From Pseudomonas orientalis (GTDB lineage Bacteria > Pseudomonadota > Gammaproteobacteria > Pseudomonadales > Pseudomonadaceae), in assembly GCF_022807995.1 (NCBI RefSeq), contig NZ_CP094351.1, positions 5,379,501 through 5,443,500 of the forward strand: 64,000 bases of DNA, written 5' to 3'. Within the stretch, counting starts at the first letter, position 1. The number at the start of each line of letters is the position of its first letter. The position numbers were made by a program, and so were the translations under genes. This document shows positions 1-8,835 of this stretch, piece by piece. A model generated the notes under the pieces. The model saw nothing but the letters and a program-made list of their open reading frames with translations. It did not search any database and was not told the DNA's origin.

Positions 1-1
1 G

Positions 2-634
2 GTATTCGGCGGGCTGATCGGTTACCTGGTGTACCTGATGATCAAGAGCATCGAGCAGCACCAGATCGAAGTCATGCTGACCCTGGCGCTGGTGATCGGC
101 GGCTCGGCGATGGCCACCGAACTGCATGTCTCCGCGCCGATTGCGATGGTGGTGGCCGGACTGATCATCGGCAACCTGGGGCGCAAGCTGGCGATGAACG
201 ACATGACCCGGCGCTATCTGGACGGTTTCTGGGAATTGCTCGACGACATGCTCAACGCCCTGCTGTTTGCATTGATTGGCATGGAACTGCTGCTATTGCC
301 GTTCAACTGGCTGCACGTATTGGCGGCCAGCTTGCTGGCGGTGGCGATCCTGCTGTCACGCCTGCTGACCGTGGCCCCGGCGATCCTCCTGCTGCGGCGC
401 TGGCGCACGGTACCGCGCGGCACTATCCGCATCCTCACCTGGGGCGGGTTGCGCGGCGGCGTCTCGGTGGCACTGGCGCTGGCATTGCCACTGGGCCCGG
501 AACGCGACCTGTTGCTGAGCATCACCTATATCGTGGTGCTGTCGTCGATCCTGCTCCAGGGCCTGAGCATTGGCAAACTGGTCAAGCGCGTGACCCAGGG
601 TGAACCCCAGGCCACGGCCGAAGAACGTCACTGA
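2..634 (+). CDS. Na+/H+ antiporter, CPA1 (NhaP-like), C-terminal part
   Basis: The gene enters from the left edge, so only about the last 210 codons are visible. The protein is a string of hydrophobic helices and carries the GLRGGVSVALALALP stretch typical of the late transmembrane region of CPA1 sodium/proton exchangers, with the conserved arginine in GLRGG. It should sit in the inner membrane and exchange cations for protons. A short hydrophilic tail ends in EERH. Its stop codon overlaps by 7 bases the 3' end of the convergent FNT-family gene. The exact ion and the N-terminal half cannot be judged from this window. Confidence 0.8.
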   Translation, partial: VFGGLIGYLVYLMIKSIEQHQIEVMLTLALVIGGSAMATELHVSAPIAMVVAGLIIGNLGRKLAMNDMTRRYLDGFWELLDDMLNALLFALIGMELLLLPFNWLHVLAASLLAVAILLSRLLTVAPAILLLRRWRTVPRGTIRILTWGGLRGGVSVALALALPLGPERDLLLSITYIVVLSSILLQGLSIGKLVKRVTQGEPQATAEERH

Positions 635-1515
635 TCTTTGCTGACCTGCTGCGGATGCCTCGGATCCGCAGCCTTCTTGCCCGGCAAACTGCCCTCGCTG
701 CGAATCTGCGCATGGCTGATCAACGCAAAGATAAAGCTGCCGCCGATGATATTGCCGGCCAGGGTCGGGCCGGCAAACACCAGCCAGAAGTCATGCCACG
801 ATAGTTCGCCGGCAAACACCAGGTACGAGACTTCCGCCGAGCCCACCACGATGTGAGTGAAATCGCCCAATGCCATCAGGTAGGTGATCAGGATGATGAT
901 CCACATCTTGGCGCTCTCCATCGACGGGATCATCCACACCATGGTGGCGATCATCCAGCCGGAGACAATGCCTTTGGCGAACATCTGGCCCGCATCGTTT
1001 TCCATGATCTTGCGCCCGATTTCAAGGAAGGCCATGTCGGTCTTGCTGTCGAATATCGGCAGGTGCAGCATCACGTAGGCCACCAGCAAGGTGCCACACA
1101 GGTTGCCCACCAGCACCACCGTCCACAGTCGCAACAGGCGCCCGGCATTGGCCAGGGTCGGCTTGCTCATCACAGGCAACACGGCGGTGAGGGTGTTTTC
1201 GGTAAACAGTTGCTGGCGCGCGAGGATTACCGCGAGGAAACCGGCGCAATAGCCAAAGCTGGCAATGACCTTGAATGCTTCGCCGTCCGGCAGGCGCGAG
1301 TTGAGCAGCCCCATGGCCATGAGGGACAAGCCCATGGTCAGCCCGGCAGCCAGTGCAGACCACCACAACGCGGCGACGCTGCGCTCCAGCTCCTGGTCGC
1401 CCTGGGTACGAATGATTTCATGCAGCACCGCGGCGCGGGGCGGCTGGTTTTTGTCTACGTCCTGCTGCTCTTCCTGCGACAGGTTGGGGGTTTTGCCTGC
1501 TTCTTCGGTGGCCAT
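628..1515 (-). CDS. Formate/nitrite transporter family (YfdC-like) membrane protein
   Basis: A 295-residue membrane protein with a polar N-terminus of about 50 residues and six predicted helices. The stretch GDFTHIVVGSAEVSYLV is the conserved pore-region pattern of the formate/nitrite transporter (FNT) family, and the long charged N-terminus fits the YfdC branch rather than FocA or NirC. The start MATEEAGK at 1515 was chosen over a codon 48 bases upstream because the extra residues look non-coding. The substrate is not determined for this branch. It is convergent with the antiporter gene and follows the ExoU-like gene on the same strand after a 72-base gap. Confidence 0.8.
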   Translation of the reverse strand: MATEEAGKTPNLSQEEQQDVDKNQPPRAAVLHEIIRTQGDQELERSVAALWWSALAAGLTMGLSLMAMGLLNSRLPDGEAFKVIASFGYCAGFLAVILARQQLFTENTLTAVLPVMSKPTLANAGRLLRLWTVVLVGNLCGTLLVAYVMLHLPIFDSKTDMAFLEIGRKIMENDAGQMFAKGIVSGWMIATMVWMIPSMESAKMWIIILITYLMALGDFTHIVVGSAEVSYLVFAGELSWHDFWLVFAGPTLAGNIIGGSFIFALISHAQIRSEGSLPGKKAADPRHPQQVSKDQ

Positions 1516-1587
1516 GATTATCCGGAGTCCAAGGGGGGGCGTGTAGCTACGACACGCGGCCATCGTGGCTGTTCAGTGGCCAGGCAA

Positions 1588-3534
1588 CTAAACCGGAATC
1601 CTCCAGGCCTTGGTCATTTGCATCGTGGTCGAACCCGACGCCTTATCCCAGGGTTTATTACGCGCCTTGTAACGGTCGCGGAGGGTGTCGAGCACCCGAT
1701 TGAACTCGGTGGGCGTGGCAACCCACGCCAAGTCTTGCGCCGTACGATGCAGCAGTTCGACATTGGCCTCAGGTTGACCAGGCCGAAACAACGAAGGGTA
1801 GATCACCTCCCGCGTGAAATTATCTGCTTTCATCGCAATATCGCGCACGCCCATCTCGGCGACCGCGCTGCCGATGACCTTGGACACCGCAGGTGTACCG
1901 CTGGCGATCTGCTTGGCCACCACTTGCAGCAATTGCTGAAAGTTGCGCCGGCTTGCAACATTGAGACGCCGCGCCAACCAGTCGACCTGCTCAGGCCGTT
2001 GAGCCAAGGCGTCCAGGTTACGCAGGCCCGATAAAATACCAGGTGTAAGTGCCAGCGCGTCCTGTGACTGATTCGCTTCGGTAATCGCATCATCCAGGGC
2101 TTGGAACACCTGCTGCGCGGTGCTCCTGAACGCCAGCGCCTCCACAGCGGCCGGGTCTTTTTGCAACCCCGGCTGTACGCTGGCGAACAGTTGATCATCC
2201 ATGGCCAGAACGGCCTCATGCAGTGACTGGAACGCGTGGTGCTCAAGTGCCGTGGCGCGACGCTCCAAATGCGCTTCCACCTCCTGACGCGCCTTGGCCT
2301 GCAAGTGTTGTTTTTGCCCGTCCTGCATCGTGAAGTTGACTGTACCTTTGATCAGGCCGCGAAAATCACCTTGTTCGGTCTTGAGGGGCAAGGTGACGAT
2401 TTGATCGGCAAACGCTTCGAGCTTTTTCTCCTGGAAAGCTTCAGCGGCCGAATGCGCAACACCGATGATGCGATCAGCCACGCTGCTGAGAAAGCTGCCA
2501 CTTCGCGCCGGTATCTCGCTGGCGCTGGGCTCAAACTTGACGATCAAGGCTTCAGGCTTGTTCAAGGGACTATCAGGATATGACCTCTGCACCACACCCG
2601 GTGCCGGGGTATTGAGCAACAAGCCGCCGTCCTTGAACGCGGTAATTTCACCCGACACCTGGAAGCCATGACCCTGTTCCACGGGGCTTTTGAACACCAC
2701 CGGCAAGGAACCGGAAATATGGGCCGCCCGCGCAATGTCCATCTGCGGGGTCAAACTGGCATTGAACACCACCAACTGCGGGCGGGCGGCAAACATACCG
2801 GTGCCGGTGATGCTCAGTTGCTTGATCGCGGGGATGTGCCGGTTCAACACCTCAAGGTCACGGAACGTCGGTGCGCTGCCGGCACTCAGTTTATCGGCAA
2901 TATTCATCACTTCAGCGGGCCGGGTTTCCCGAGGGCTTTGCGCGATATGCGCAAGCAGCGACCGGCGCGACTCATTTCGAATCATTTCCTCGAGAGGACA
3001 GGCTTCAGTTTGCAGGCGCGGCAACAATGTCACCAACAGCTGAGACACATTGCCGACGGGGCTGGGTAAGTAGCCGAAGAGTTTGCCGACTGTGGTAGTG
3101 GCATTCTGTATCCAAGCCTTCACGGCATCCTGGCTATTGAGCAGGCTGGGCAGGTCAATGCTATCGGACAACTTATCGAATGCTACCGCCCCCATGCCAC
3201 TGGCAATCAACGCCGCCGAAATCGCGCCGGCGGATGAGCCACACGCCAATTGAATACCTTGCAGCTTTCCCGCCTGCTCAAGGGCCTGCACCACCCCCGA
3301 AAAAGCGATGCCCTTGGCCCCTCCGCCGCTGAGCACCAGGCTCGTGGCGGGAGGAGCCGACAAAATCACTTCCACTCGCCCCAGGTCATCGCGCAGAAGC
3401 GTCACGTTGCGCTCGCCCACCCCCTCCAACAGAGGCGTCTTCGCGCCGGACGTGTCCGCAGGGCGAACCTTTTTATCCAATGAGTGCTGAATCTGGGCAC
3501 TTGAACCGAACACTTTCATACACAGGCTCTTCAT
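1588..3534 (-). CDS. ExoU-like patatin-family phospholipase
   Basis: A 648-residue protein that aligns by eye along most of its length with ExoU, the type III-secreted phospholipase A2 cytotoxin of P. aeruginosa (687 residues). The patatin core is complete: oxyanion loop GGGAKG at residues 70-75, nucleophile GSSAG with Ser101, and catalytic Asp302 in DGG. The segment TSLVLSGGGAKG and the C-terminal SLFRPGQP and KAWR patterns also match ExoU, so the membrane-targeting C-terminal region appears present. The N-terminal ~55 residues differ most, which is where the secretion signal would lie. No SpcU-like chaperone gene follows; the next gene is an FNT channel. Start at 3534 or the in-frame ATG five codons later. 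Confidence 0.85.
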   Translation of the reverse strand: MKSLCMKVFGSSAQIQHSLDKKVRPADTSGAKTPLLEGVGERNVTLLRDDLGRVEVILSAPPATSLVLSGGGAKGIAFSGVVQALEQAGKLQGIQLACGSSAGAISAALIASGMGAVAFDKLSDSIDLPSLLNSQDAVKAWIQNATTTVGKLFGYLPSPVGNVSQLLVTLLPRLQTEACPLEEMIRNESRRSLLAHIAQSPRETRPAEVMNIADKLSAGSAPTFRDLEVLNRHIPAIKQLSITGTGMFAARPQLVVFNASLTPQMDIARAAHISGSLPVVFKSPVEQGHGFQVSGEITAFKDGGLLLNTPAPGVVQRSYPDSPLNKPEALIVKFEPSASEIPARSGSFLSSVADRIIGVAHSAAEAFQEKKLEAFADQIVTLPLKTEQGDFRGLIKGTVNFTMQDGQKQHLQAKARQEVEAHLERRATALEHHAFQSLHEAVLAMDDQLFASVQPGLQKDPAAVEALAFRSTAQQVFQALDDAITEANQSQDALALTPGILSGLRNLDALAQRPEQVDWLARRLNVASRRNFQQLLQVVAKQIASGTPAVSKVIGSAVAEMGVRDIAMKADNFTREVIYPSLFRPGQPEANVELLHRTAQDLAWVATPTEFNRVLDTLRDRYKARNKPWDKASGSTTMQMTKAWRIPV

Positions 3535-3619
3535 AGGGTGTGAGCCTGAGTAGTGATGAAAGCGCCTCGCGACGATCCGTGCGGAATGATTTGGTAAAGC
3601 AAATCACATCGCTACGTTG

Positions 3620-4024
3620 TCACTCACTGAGACTGTCGTCCTTGAACTGATCCTTCACGTATTTTATTTCGGTGCGGCCATGGGGCGCCGGCAGGCCATC
3701 CTCACCTAGGTTGACGAAGACCATTTTCTCTACGGTCAGGATGCTCTTGCGAGTGATCTTGTTGCGCACTTCACAGGTGAGGGTGATGGAGGTTCGACCG
3801 AACTCGGTGGCGGTGATGCCCAGCTCGATGATGTCGCCCTGGCGCGAGGCGCTGACGAAGTTGATTTCGGAAATGTACTTGGTCACCACGCGCTGATTGC
3901 CCAACTGTACGATCGCGTAGATCGCCGCTTCTTCGTCGATCCAGCGCAGCAGGCTGCCGCCGAACAGGGTGCCGTTGGGGTTGAGGTCTTCGGGTTTTAC
4001 CCATTTGCGGGTGTGGAAGTTCAT
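3620..4024 (-). CDS. Acyl-CoA thioesterase, YciA-like hotdog fold
   Basis: A 134-residue single hotdog-domain protein predicted to hydrolyse acyl-CoA thioesters in the cytoplasm. NPNGTLFGGSLLRWIDEEAA (residues 16-35) is the hallmark of the YciA/BACH-type family, with the acidic DEE cluster at the active site. An upstream in-frame extension to 4159 was rejected because GGAG lies just before the ATG at 4024 and family members start with a similar short N-terminus. The gene is divergent from the ahcY transcription unit. The preferred acyl chain cannot be told from sequence. Confidence 0.85.
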   Translation of the reverse strand: MNFHTRKWVKPEDLNPNGTLFGGSLLRWIDEEAAIYAIVQLGNQRVVTKYISEINFVSASRQGDIIELGITATEFGRTSITLTCEVRNKITRKSILTVEKMVFVNLGEDGLPAPHGRTEIKYVKDQFKDDSLSE

Positions 4025-4143
4025 GGTCACTCCAGAGCGTCTTGCGAAATGATGGGCAACATCATGGCAGAGCCCGGGGCCAAGCTCTATGAGCCGTTGA
4101 CTATCACCCCCATGAGCGATCTTCATGCCGCCGACAGAAAGGC

Positions 4144-4172
4144 TTGGGAAGTGCCGCATACACGGCTATAAT
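4144..4172 (+). promoter_or_regulatory. Sigma-70-type promoter for ahcY
   Basis: A consensus -10 box TATAAT lies at 4167-4172, with TTGGGA at 4144-4149 as a -35 box (4 of 6 consensus bases) and a 17-base spacer. The expected start of transcription near 4179 lies upstream of the SAH riboswitch, as needed for riboswitch control of ahcY. Confidence 0.65.
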
Positions 4173-4226
4173 CGCCCCCGTTTCAAAACGGTCATCTTCA
4201 GTTGATACCGTTCTCCCGCCACCTGT

Positions 4227-4320
4227 CCGAGGGGCGCTGCAGCAGGCTTGGCCTGTCAGGCTCGGATGGGGCGTTGTCCGGCCTGGTTTTGCAGCCGGAT
4301 ACTAAACGCACAACGGCGCC
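4227..4320 (+). promoter_or_regulatory. S-adenosylhomocysteine (SAH) riboswitch
   Basis: The 5' leader of ahcY shows the conserved blocks of the SAH riboswitch: CCGAGGGGCGCTGC at 4227-4240, a CAGGCTCGG block at 4257-4265 that pairs with CCGAG, and the CAACGGCGCCC block at 4311-4321 able to form the pseudoknot with GGGGCGC. The class is known upstream of SAH hydrolase genes in pseudomonads and raises expression when SAH accumulates. A short stem CATTCG/CGAATG at 4321-4339 follows and runs into the ribosome-binding site GGAGG at 4339-4343, which could be the expression platform. Confidence 0.9.
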
Positions 4321-4349
4321 CATTCGCACACTACGAATGGAGGCTCTTC

Positions 4350-5759
4350 ATGAGCGCTGTAATTACGCCTGCAGATTTCACCGACTACAAAGTCGCCGAT
4401 ATGTCCCTCGCTGCCTGGGGCCGTCGCGAAACCTTTATCGCCGAATCCGAAATGCCAGCCCTGATGGGCCTGCGCCGCAAGTACGCCGCTGAGCAGCCGC
4501 TCAAGGGCGCGAAGATTCTCGGCTGCATCCACATGACCATCCAGACCGCCGTACTGATCGAAACCCTGGTTGCCTTGGGTGCCGAAGTGCGTTGGTCGTC
4601 ATGCAACATCTTCTCGACTCAGGACCAGGCCGCCGCCGCTATCGCCGCCGCCGGTATCCCGGTATTCGCCTGGAAAGGCGAGACCGAAGAAGAGTACGAG
4701 TGGTGCCTGGAGCAAACCATCCTCAAGGATGGCGCGCCATGGGATGCCAACATGATCCTCGACGACGGCGGCGACCTGACCGAGCTGCTGCACAAGAAAT
4801 ACCCGCAGATCCTCGACCGCGTCCACGGCGTGACCGAAGAAACCACCACCGGCGTACACCGCCTGCTGGACATGCTGGCCAAGGGCGAGCTGAAAATCCC
4901 GGCCATCAACGTCAACGACTCGGTGACCAAGAGCAAGAACGACAACAAGTACGGCTGCCGTCACAGCCTGAACGATGCCATCAAGCGCGGCACCGACCAC
5001 CTGCTGTCGGGCAAGCAAGCCCTGGTGATCGGCTACGGCGACGTGGGCAAGGGTTCGTCCCAGTCCCTGCGCCAGGAAGGCATGATCGTCAAGGTGTCCG
5101 AAGTTGACCCGATCTGCGCCATGCAAGCCTGCATGGACGGTTTCGAAGTGGTGTCGCCGTTCATCGACGGCATCAACGACGGCACCGAAGCAAGCATCGA
5201 CAAGGCCCTGCTGGGCAAGATCGACCTGATCGTCACCACTACCGGTAACGTGAATGTCTGCGATGCGAACATGCTCAAGGCCCTGAAGAAACGCGCCGTG
5301 GTCTGCAACATCGGTCACTTCGATAACGAAATCGACACCGCGTTCATGCGCAAGCACTGGGCATGGGAAGAAGTGAAGCCACAGGTACACAAGGTTCACC
5401 GTACCGGTAGCGGCGCGTTCGACCCACAGAACGACGACTACCTGATCCTGCTGGCCGAAGGCCGCCTGGTTAACCTGGGTAACGCTACCGGCCACCCAAG
5501 CCGCATCATGGACGGCTCGTTCGCCAACCAGGTGCTGGCGCAGATCTTCCTGTTCCAGCAGAAGTACGCCGACCTGTCGCCGGCCCAGAAAGCCGAGCGC
5601 CTGACCGTGGAAGTACTGCCCAAGAAACTCGACGAAGAAGTGGCCCTGGAAATGGTCCGCGGCTTCGGCGGCGTGGTGACCCAACTGACCAAGACCCAGG
5701 CCGACTACATCGGCGTGACCGTTGAAGGTCCGTTCAAGCCGCACGCTTACCGCTACTGA
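4350..5759 (+). CDS. ahcY: S-adenosylhomocysteine hydrolase
   Basis: A 469-residue cytosolic NAD-dependent enzyme that splits S-adenosylhomocysteine into adenosine and homocysteine, removing the inhibitor left by methyltransferases. The NAD-binding GYGDVGKG begins at residue 228; HMTIQTAVLIETL near residue 61 and the C-terminal KPHAYRY tail are strongly conserved in the family. The start MSAVITPADF at 4350 has a GGAGG ribosome-binding site 6 bases upstream; the longer reading frame from 4248 runs through the riboswitch and was rejected. It is followed by a REPIN and metF, giving a small methionine-cycle unit under SAH control. Confidence 0.97.
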   Translation: MSAVITPADFTDYKVADMSLAAWGRRETFIAESEMPALMGLRRKYAAEQPLKGAKILGCIHMTIQTAVLIETLVALGAEVRWSSCNIFSTQDQAAAAIAAAGIPVFAWKGETEEEYEWCLEQTILKDGAPWDANMILDDGGDLTELLHKKYPQILDRVHGVTEETTTGVHRLLDMLAKGELKIPAINVNDSVTKSKNDNKYGCRHSLNDAIKRGTDHLLSGKQALVIGYGDVGKGSSQSLRQEGMIVKVSEVDPICAMQACMDGFEVVSPFIDGINDGTEASIDKALLGKIDLIVTTTGNVNVCDANMLKALKKRAVVCNIGHFDNEIDTAFMRKHWAWEEVKPQVHKVHRTGSGAFDPQNDDYLILLAEGRLVNLGNATGHPSRIMDGSFANQVLAQIFLFQQKYADLSPAQKAERLTVEVLPKKLDEEVALEMVRGFGGVVTQLTKTQADYIGVTVEGPFKPHAYRY

Positions 5760-5802
5760 TACACCTGCTGCCTGCTCCCCCCTGTGGGAGCGGGCTTTAA
5801 AT

Positions 5803-5890
5803 GTGGGAGGGGGCTTGCCCCCGATGGCGGTGGGTCAGTCGATATATTTGCTAGCTGACACTCCGCTATCGGGGGCAAGCCCCCTCCCAC
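5803..5890. repeat. REPIN, type A
   Basis: Two inverted copies of a GTGGGAGGGGGCTTGCCCCC palindrome, each extended by CGAT(A/G)GC, separated by about 35 variable bases, lie between ahcY and metF. A degenerate relative (GTGGGAGCGGGCTT) sits just upstream at 5784-5797. Confidence 0.85.
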
Positions 5891-5938
5891 ATCGACGGTG
5901 TACACACTCCGCAATTCCGAGTTTCAAAGGGTATGACC

Positions 5939-6784
5939 ATGTCCCAAGACCGTCGCTACAGCTTCGAGTTCTTCCCGACCAAAACCGATGCTGGGCATGA
6001 AAAACTGATGGCCACCGCCAAGGTGCTGGCCAGCTACAACCCCGACTTCTTCTCCTGCACCTACGGCGCAGGCGGTTCGACCCGTGACCGCACGATCAAT
6101 ACCGTGCTGCAGCTGGAAAGTGAAGTCAAAGTTCCCGCCGCTCCGCACTTGTCGTGCGTGGGCGACAGCAAAGCCGACCTGCGCGGCCTGTTGACCCAAT
6201 ACAAGGCCGCCGGCATCCAGCGCATCGTTGCCCTGCGTGGCGACCTGCCGTCCGGCATGGGCATGGCCAGCGGCGAGCTGCGCTACGCCAACGACCTGGT
6301 GAGCTTCATCCGCGAAGAAAGCGGCGATCACTTCCACATCGAAGTGGCGGCTTATCCGGAAATGCACCCTCAGGCGCGCAATTTCGAACACGATCTCCAG
6401 AACTTCGTGCGCAAGGCCAATGCCGGCGCCGACAGTGCGATCACCCAGTACTTCTTCAACGCCGACAGCTACTTCTATTTTGTCGAGCGTGTACAGGCCA
6501 TGGGCGTGAACATCCCGATCGTGCCGGGCATCATGCCGATCACCAACTACAGCAAGCTGGCGCGCTTCTCCGACGCCTGCGGCGCCGAGATTCCACGCTG
6601 GGTGCGCAAGCAGCTGGAAGCGTATGGCGACGATGTCAAAAGCATCCAGGCGTTCGGTGAGCAGGTTATTACCGAGATGTGTGAGCAATTGTTGCAAGGT
6701 GGCGCGCCAGGGTTGCACTTCTATACCCTGAACCAGGCTGAACCCAGCCTTGCCGTCTGGAACAACCTCAAGCTGCCGCGCTAA
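5939..6784 (+). CDS. metF: 5,10-methylenetetrahydrofolate reductase
   Basis: A 281-residue FAD-dependent TIM-barrel enzyme that reduces methylenetetrahydrofolate to methyltetrahydrofolate, the methyl donor for remaking methionine from homocysteine. The N-terminal YSFEFFPTK, the RGDLPSG segment and the late GGAPGLHFYTLN motif are diagnostic. An ATG two codons earlier (5933) is possible, but AAAGG at 5926-5930 is better spaced for 5939. It probably shares the ahcY transcript across the REPIN, which would put it under the same riboswitch; the repeat hairpin could reduce read-through. Confidence 0.96.
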   Translation: MSQDRRYSFEFFPTKTDAGHEKLMATAKVLASYNPDFFSCTYGAGGSTRDRTINTVLQLESEVKVPAAPHLSCVGDSKADLRGLLTQYKAAGIQRIVALRGDLPSGMGMASGELRYANDLVSFIREESGDHFHIEVAAYPEMHPQARNFEHDLQNFVRKANAGADSAITQYFFNADSYFYFVERVQAMGVNIPIVPGIMPITNYSKLARFSDACGAEIPRWVRKQLEAYGDDVKSIQAFGEQVITEMCEQLLQGGAPGLHFYTLNQAEPSLAVWNNLKLPR

Positions 6785-6802
6785 GGCTTGCCCGGTGGTG
6801 CC

Positions 6803-6831
6803 AAGGCCCTCGTTCAGACGAGGGCCTTTGT
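6803..6831 (+). terminator. Intrinsic terminator after metF
   Basis: A perfect 10-bp stem AAGGCCCTCG/CGAGGGCCTT with a 6-base loop, followed by a short T-rich stretch, starts 18 bases after the metF stop. Confidence 0.7.
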
Positions 6832-6876
6832 CGTTCTACGTTGTCGCTTTACGTACCCCAAGGAACCCCGCAGTCC

Positions 6877-7959
6877 ATGAATACAGTGTCTTCCACTTCC
6901 CGTCCGCAGCTGGTCTACCTGGTCTTCGGCGCCGAGACCTACCATCAGGAAGCGGTATTCAGCATCGCCAGTGCGCTGGCCTTCCTGCAGGACGCCCCCG
7001 ATGCGGCCGTGGACATCCAGGTATTTTGCGACAACCCCGAACCCTATCGCCTGCTGCCGGTGCGGGTGCGCCCGCTGGACGAGGCCACCCGCAAACGCTG
7101 GAGCGAACCCCACGGTTATCACTTTCGCACCAAGCACGTGGTGCTGCGCCAGGTGCTGCAGGAATCGCCGGTCGCGCTGCTGATCGACACCGACACGTTT
7201 TTTCACCACTCGCCCCTGGCCCTGTTCGAGCGCGTGCAGCCCGGCACCCTGCTGTGCAACGCCTTCTACACCAAGTACGGCGACAACCACGAAAGCATTC
7301 TCTATACCGCGCTTCACCAGCGCCTGCTCGACATGGGCGTGGCCGACGATGACATGATGACCCTCAACTCCGGCGTAATGGGCCTGACTCAGCAGGACGC
7401 GCACATCCTCGACCGTTCGATCGAGTTGATGGACGAACTGTTTCCCCATGCCCAGGGCGCCTACACCCTGGAAGAGTTCTGCCTGTCCATCGCCGCCTAT
7501 CGCACCGTCAATGTGCGCGAGTGCCCGGACCTGATCCATCATTACTGGAGCCGCAAGCAGCTGTTCCGCGCCAAGGTCAAGGCCTGGATCGCCAAGCACG
7601 CTGCGGCGCCTACCAGCGCGGCGGCACTGGCCGACACGCGCCAGGTTTCCGCGCACCTGCCGCGCCCGCCGCGTTTGCAGCGCATGCTGTACAAGCTGAT
7701 TACCCTGCTGCTGCCCAAACACCTGCAGCAGTTCATCCGCGAAATCCTCTACGGTTGCTACGAACACGAAAACGAGTTCGACCAGGCCTGTGGCCCGGTT
7801 TGGTGGGACAAGGCGCGACAAAACCAGGAAGAGCGCCAGAAGCGTCCGATTGACGCGCACCAGCTGGAACACTGGTTCGCCAACCCGGTGGTGCGCCTGA
7901 TTCTCGGCGAGCGGCGCGCCGCGATCCATGCCCACCTGATGGACGCACCGGCAAAATAA
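6877..7959 (+). CDS. Glycosyltransferase-like protein of unknown role
   Basis: A 360-residue protein without signal peptide or clear membrane helices. The N-terminal PQLVYLVFGAETYHQEAVFS segment followed by a DTDTFF acidic motif at residues 104-109 resembles the beta-strand plus DxD arrangement of GT-A glycosyltransferases, where DxD holds the metal-bound nucleotide sugar. NSGVMGL further on is another feature seen in such folds. The C-terminal third is basic and helical. The start MNTVSSTSRP is preferred over a codon 36 bases upstream. It stands alone between metF and a solute-binding protein gene, so context gives no pathway. The activity is an inference from motifs only. Confidence 0.55.
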   Translation: MNTVSSTSRPQLVYLVFGAETYHQEAVFSIASALAFLQDAPDAAVDIQVFCDNPEPYRLLPVRVRPLDEATRKRWSEPHGYHFRTKHVVLRQVLQESPVALLIDTDTFFHHSPLALFERVQPGTLLCNAFYTKYGDNHESILYTALHQRLLDMGVADDDMMTLNSGVMGLTQQDAHILDRSIELMDELFPHAQGAYTLEEFCLSIAAYRTVNVRECPDLIHHYWSRKQLFRAKVKAWIAKHAAAPTSAAALADTRQVSAHLPRPPRLQRMLYKLITLLLPKHLQQFIREILYGCYEHENEFDQACGPVWWDKARQNQEERQKRPIDAHQLEHWFANPVVRLILGERRAAIHAHLMDAPAK

Positions 7960-8022
7960 GGCCGCCTGCCAAAGCGCGTGCCAGAGCTTCTCTTTATGCC
8001 AGGAGCGACGTAACCTCAGGCA

Positions 8023-8826
8023 ATGCCTGTCATTTTGAAGTTGCTGATTGCTGCGCTATTGACTTGCCTGAGCCTGGCCGCTCATGGCGAGAAACTGCGC
8101 ATTGTCACCGAACCATGGGCGCCCTACGTCTACGACGACAACGGCAGCATGCGTGGCCTGGACTATGAAACCACAGTGATCGTGTTCCAGCGCCTCGGTG
8201 TGGATGTGCAATGGCAATTCCTGCCGTGGAAGCGCTGCCTGGCCATGCTTGAACAAGGCCACGCCGACGGCGCACTGGACATTTTCCACAGCCACGAGCG
8301 CGACGCCTTGCTGCTTTACCCCAGCGAACCCTTGTCGCAAGTCGAGTTCGTGCTGTTCTACGCCAACGAACGTCCCCACCCCGCCGAAACCCTCGACGAT
8401 CTGCGCGGCCTGACCGTGGGCGTCTCGCCCGGCTACTTGTATGGCGAAACGTTCAGTGCGTCCGATGCCTTCGCCCGTGAGCCCGCTCCCAGCCACGAGG
8501 CCAACTTCGGCAAGCTCATGCTGGGGCGCGTCGACATGGTGGTCACTGATCGACGCGTGGGCCAGCATGTGATCAAACAGTTGGGCCTGGAAGACAAGGT
8601 CAGCCAGGCGCCGGTGGTGGTCAGCCGCCAGCCGCAGTTTCTCGCCGTACGCCGTGGCGCGGGCATGGATTTGCTGGTCCAGCGCTTCGCCGCCGAGCTC
8701 AGGCGCTTCAAGCAAGAGCCGGCCTATGCGGCATTGAGCGCCAAATATGGCGGTATCCCGGCGCAAACGACCCCGATCAACGCGGACGATTACACCGTTG
8801 AGCAGCAGGAAAGCAGCGCGCAGTGA
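8023..8826 (+). CDS. Periplasmic solute-binding protein, family 3
   Basis: A 267-residue protein with a cleavable signal peptide (about residues 1-22, ending AAHG) and the fold pattern of family 3 extracellular solute-binding proteins: an opening LRIVTEPWAPYVYDDNGSMRGLDYE segment, a middle DLRGLTVGVSPGYLYGE hinge region and MLGRVDMVVTDR. It should bind a small polar ligand, perhaps an amino acid, in the periplasm. No permease or ATPase gene is beside it, so it is either an orphan binding protein or serves a system elsewhere. Confidence 0.8.
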   Translation: MPVILKLLIAALLTCLSLAAHGEKLRIVTEPWAPYVYDDNGSMRGLDYETTVIVFQRLGVDVQWQFLPWKRCLAMLEQGHADGALDIFHSHERDALLLYPSEPLSQVEFVLFYANERPHPAETLDDLRGLTVGVSPGYLYGETFSASDAFAREPAPSHEANFGKLMLGRVDMVVTDRRVGQHVIKQLGLEDKVSQAPVVVSRQPQFLAVRRGAGMDLLVQRFAAELRRFKQEPAYAALSAKYGGIPAQTTPINADDYTVEQQESSAQ

Positions 8827-8835
8827 TTGCTCTGT

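Noticed and set aside
853..2034. Long open frame on the plus strand opposite the FNT and ExoU-like genes
   Set aside because: Low-complexity, His/Arg/Gln-rich composition typical of the antisense of GC-rich genes; the opposite strand has clear family motifs.
4599..5744. Minus-strand frame opposite ahcY
   Set aside because: Antisense shadow with biased composition and no motifs.
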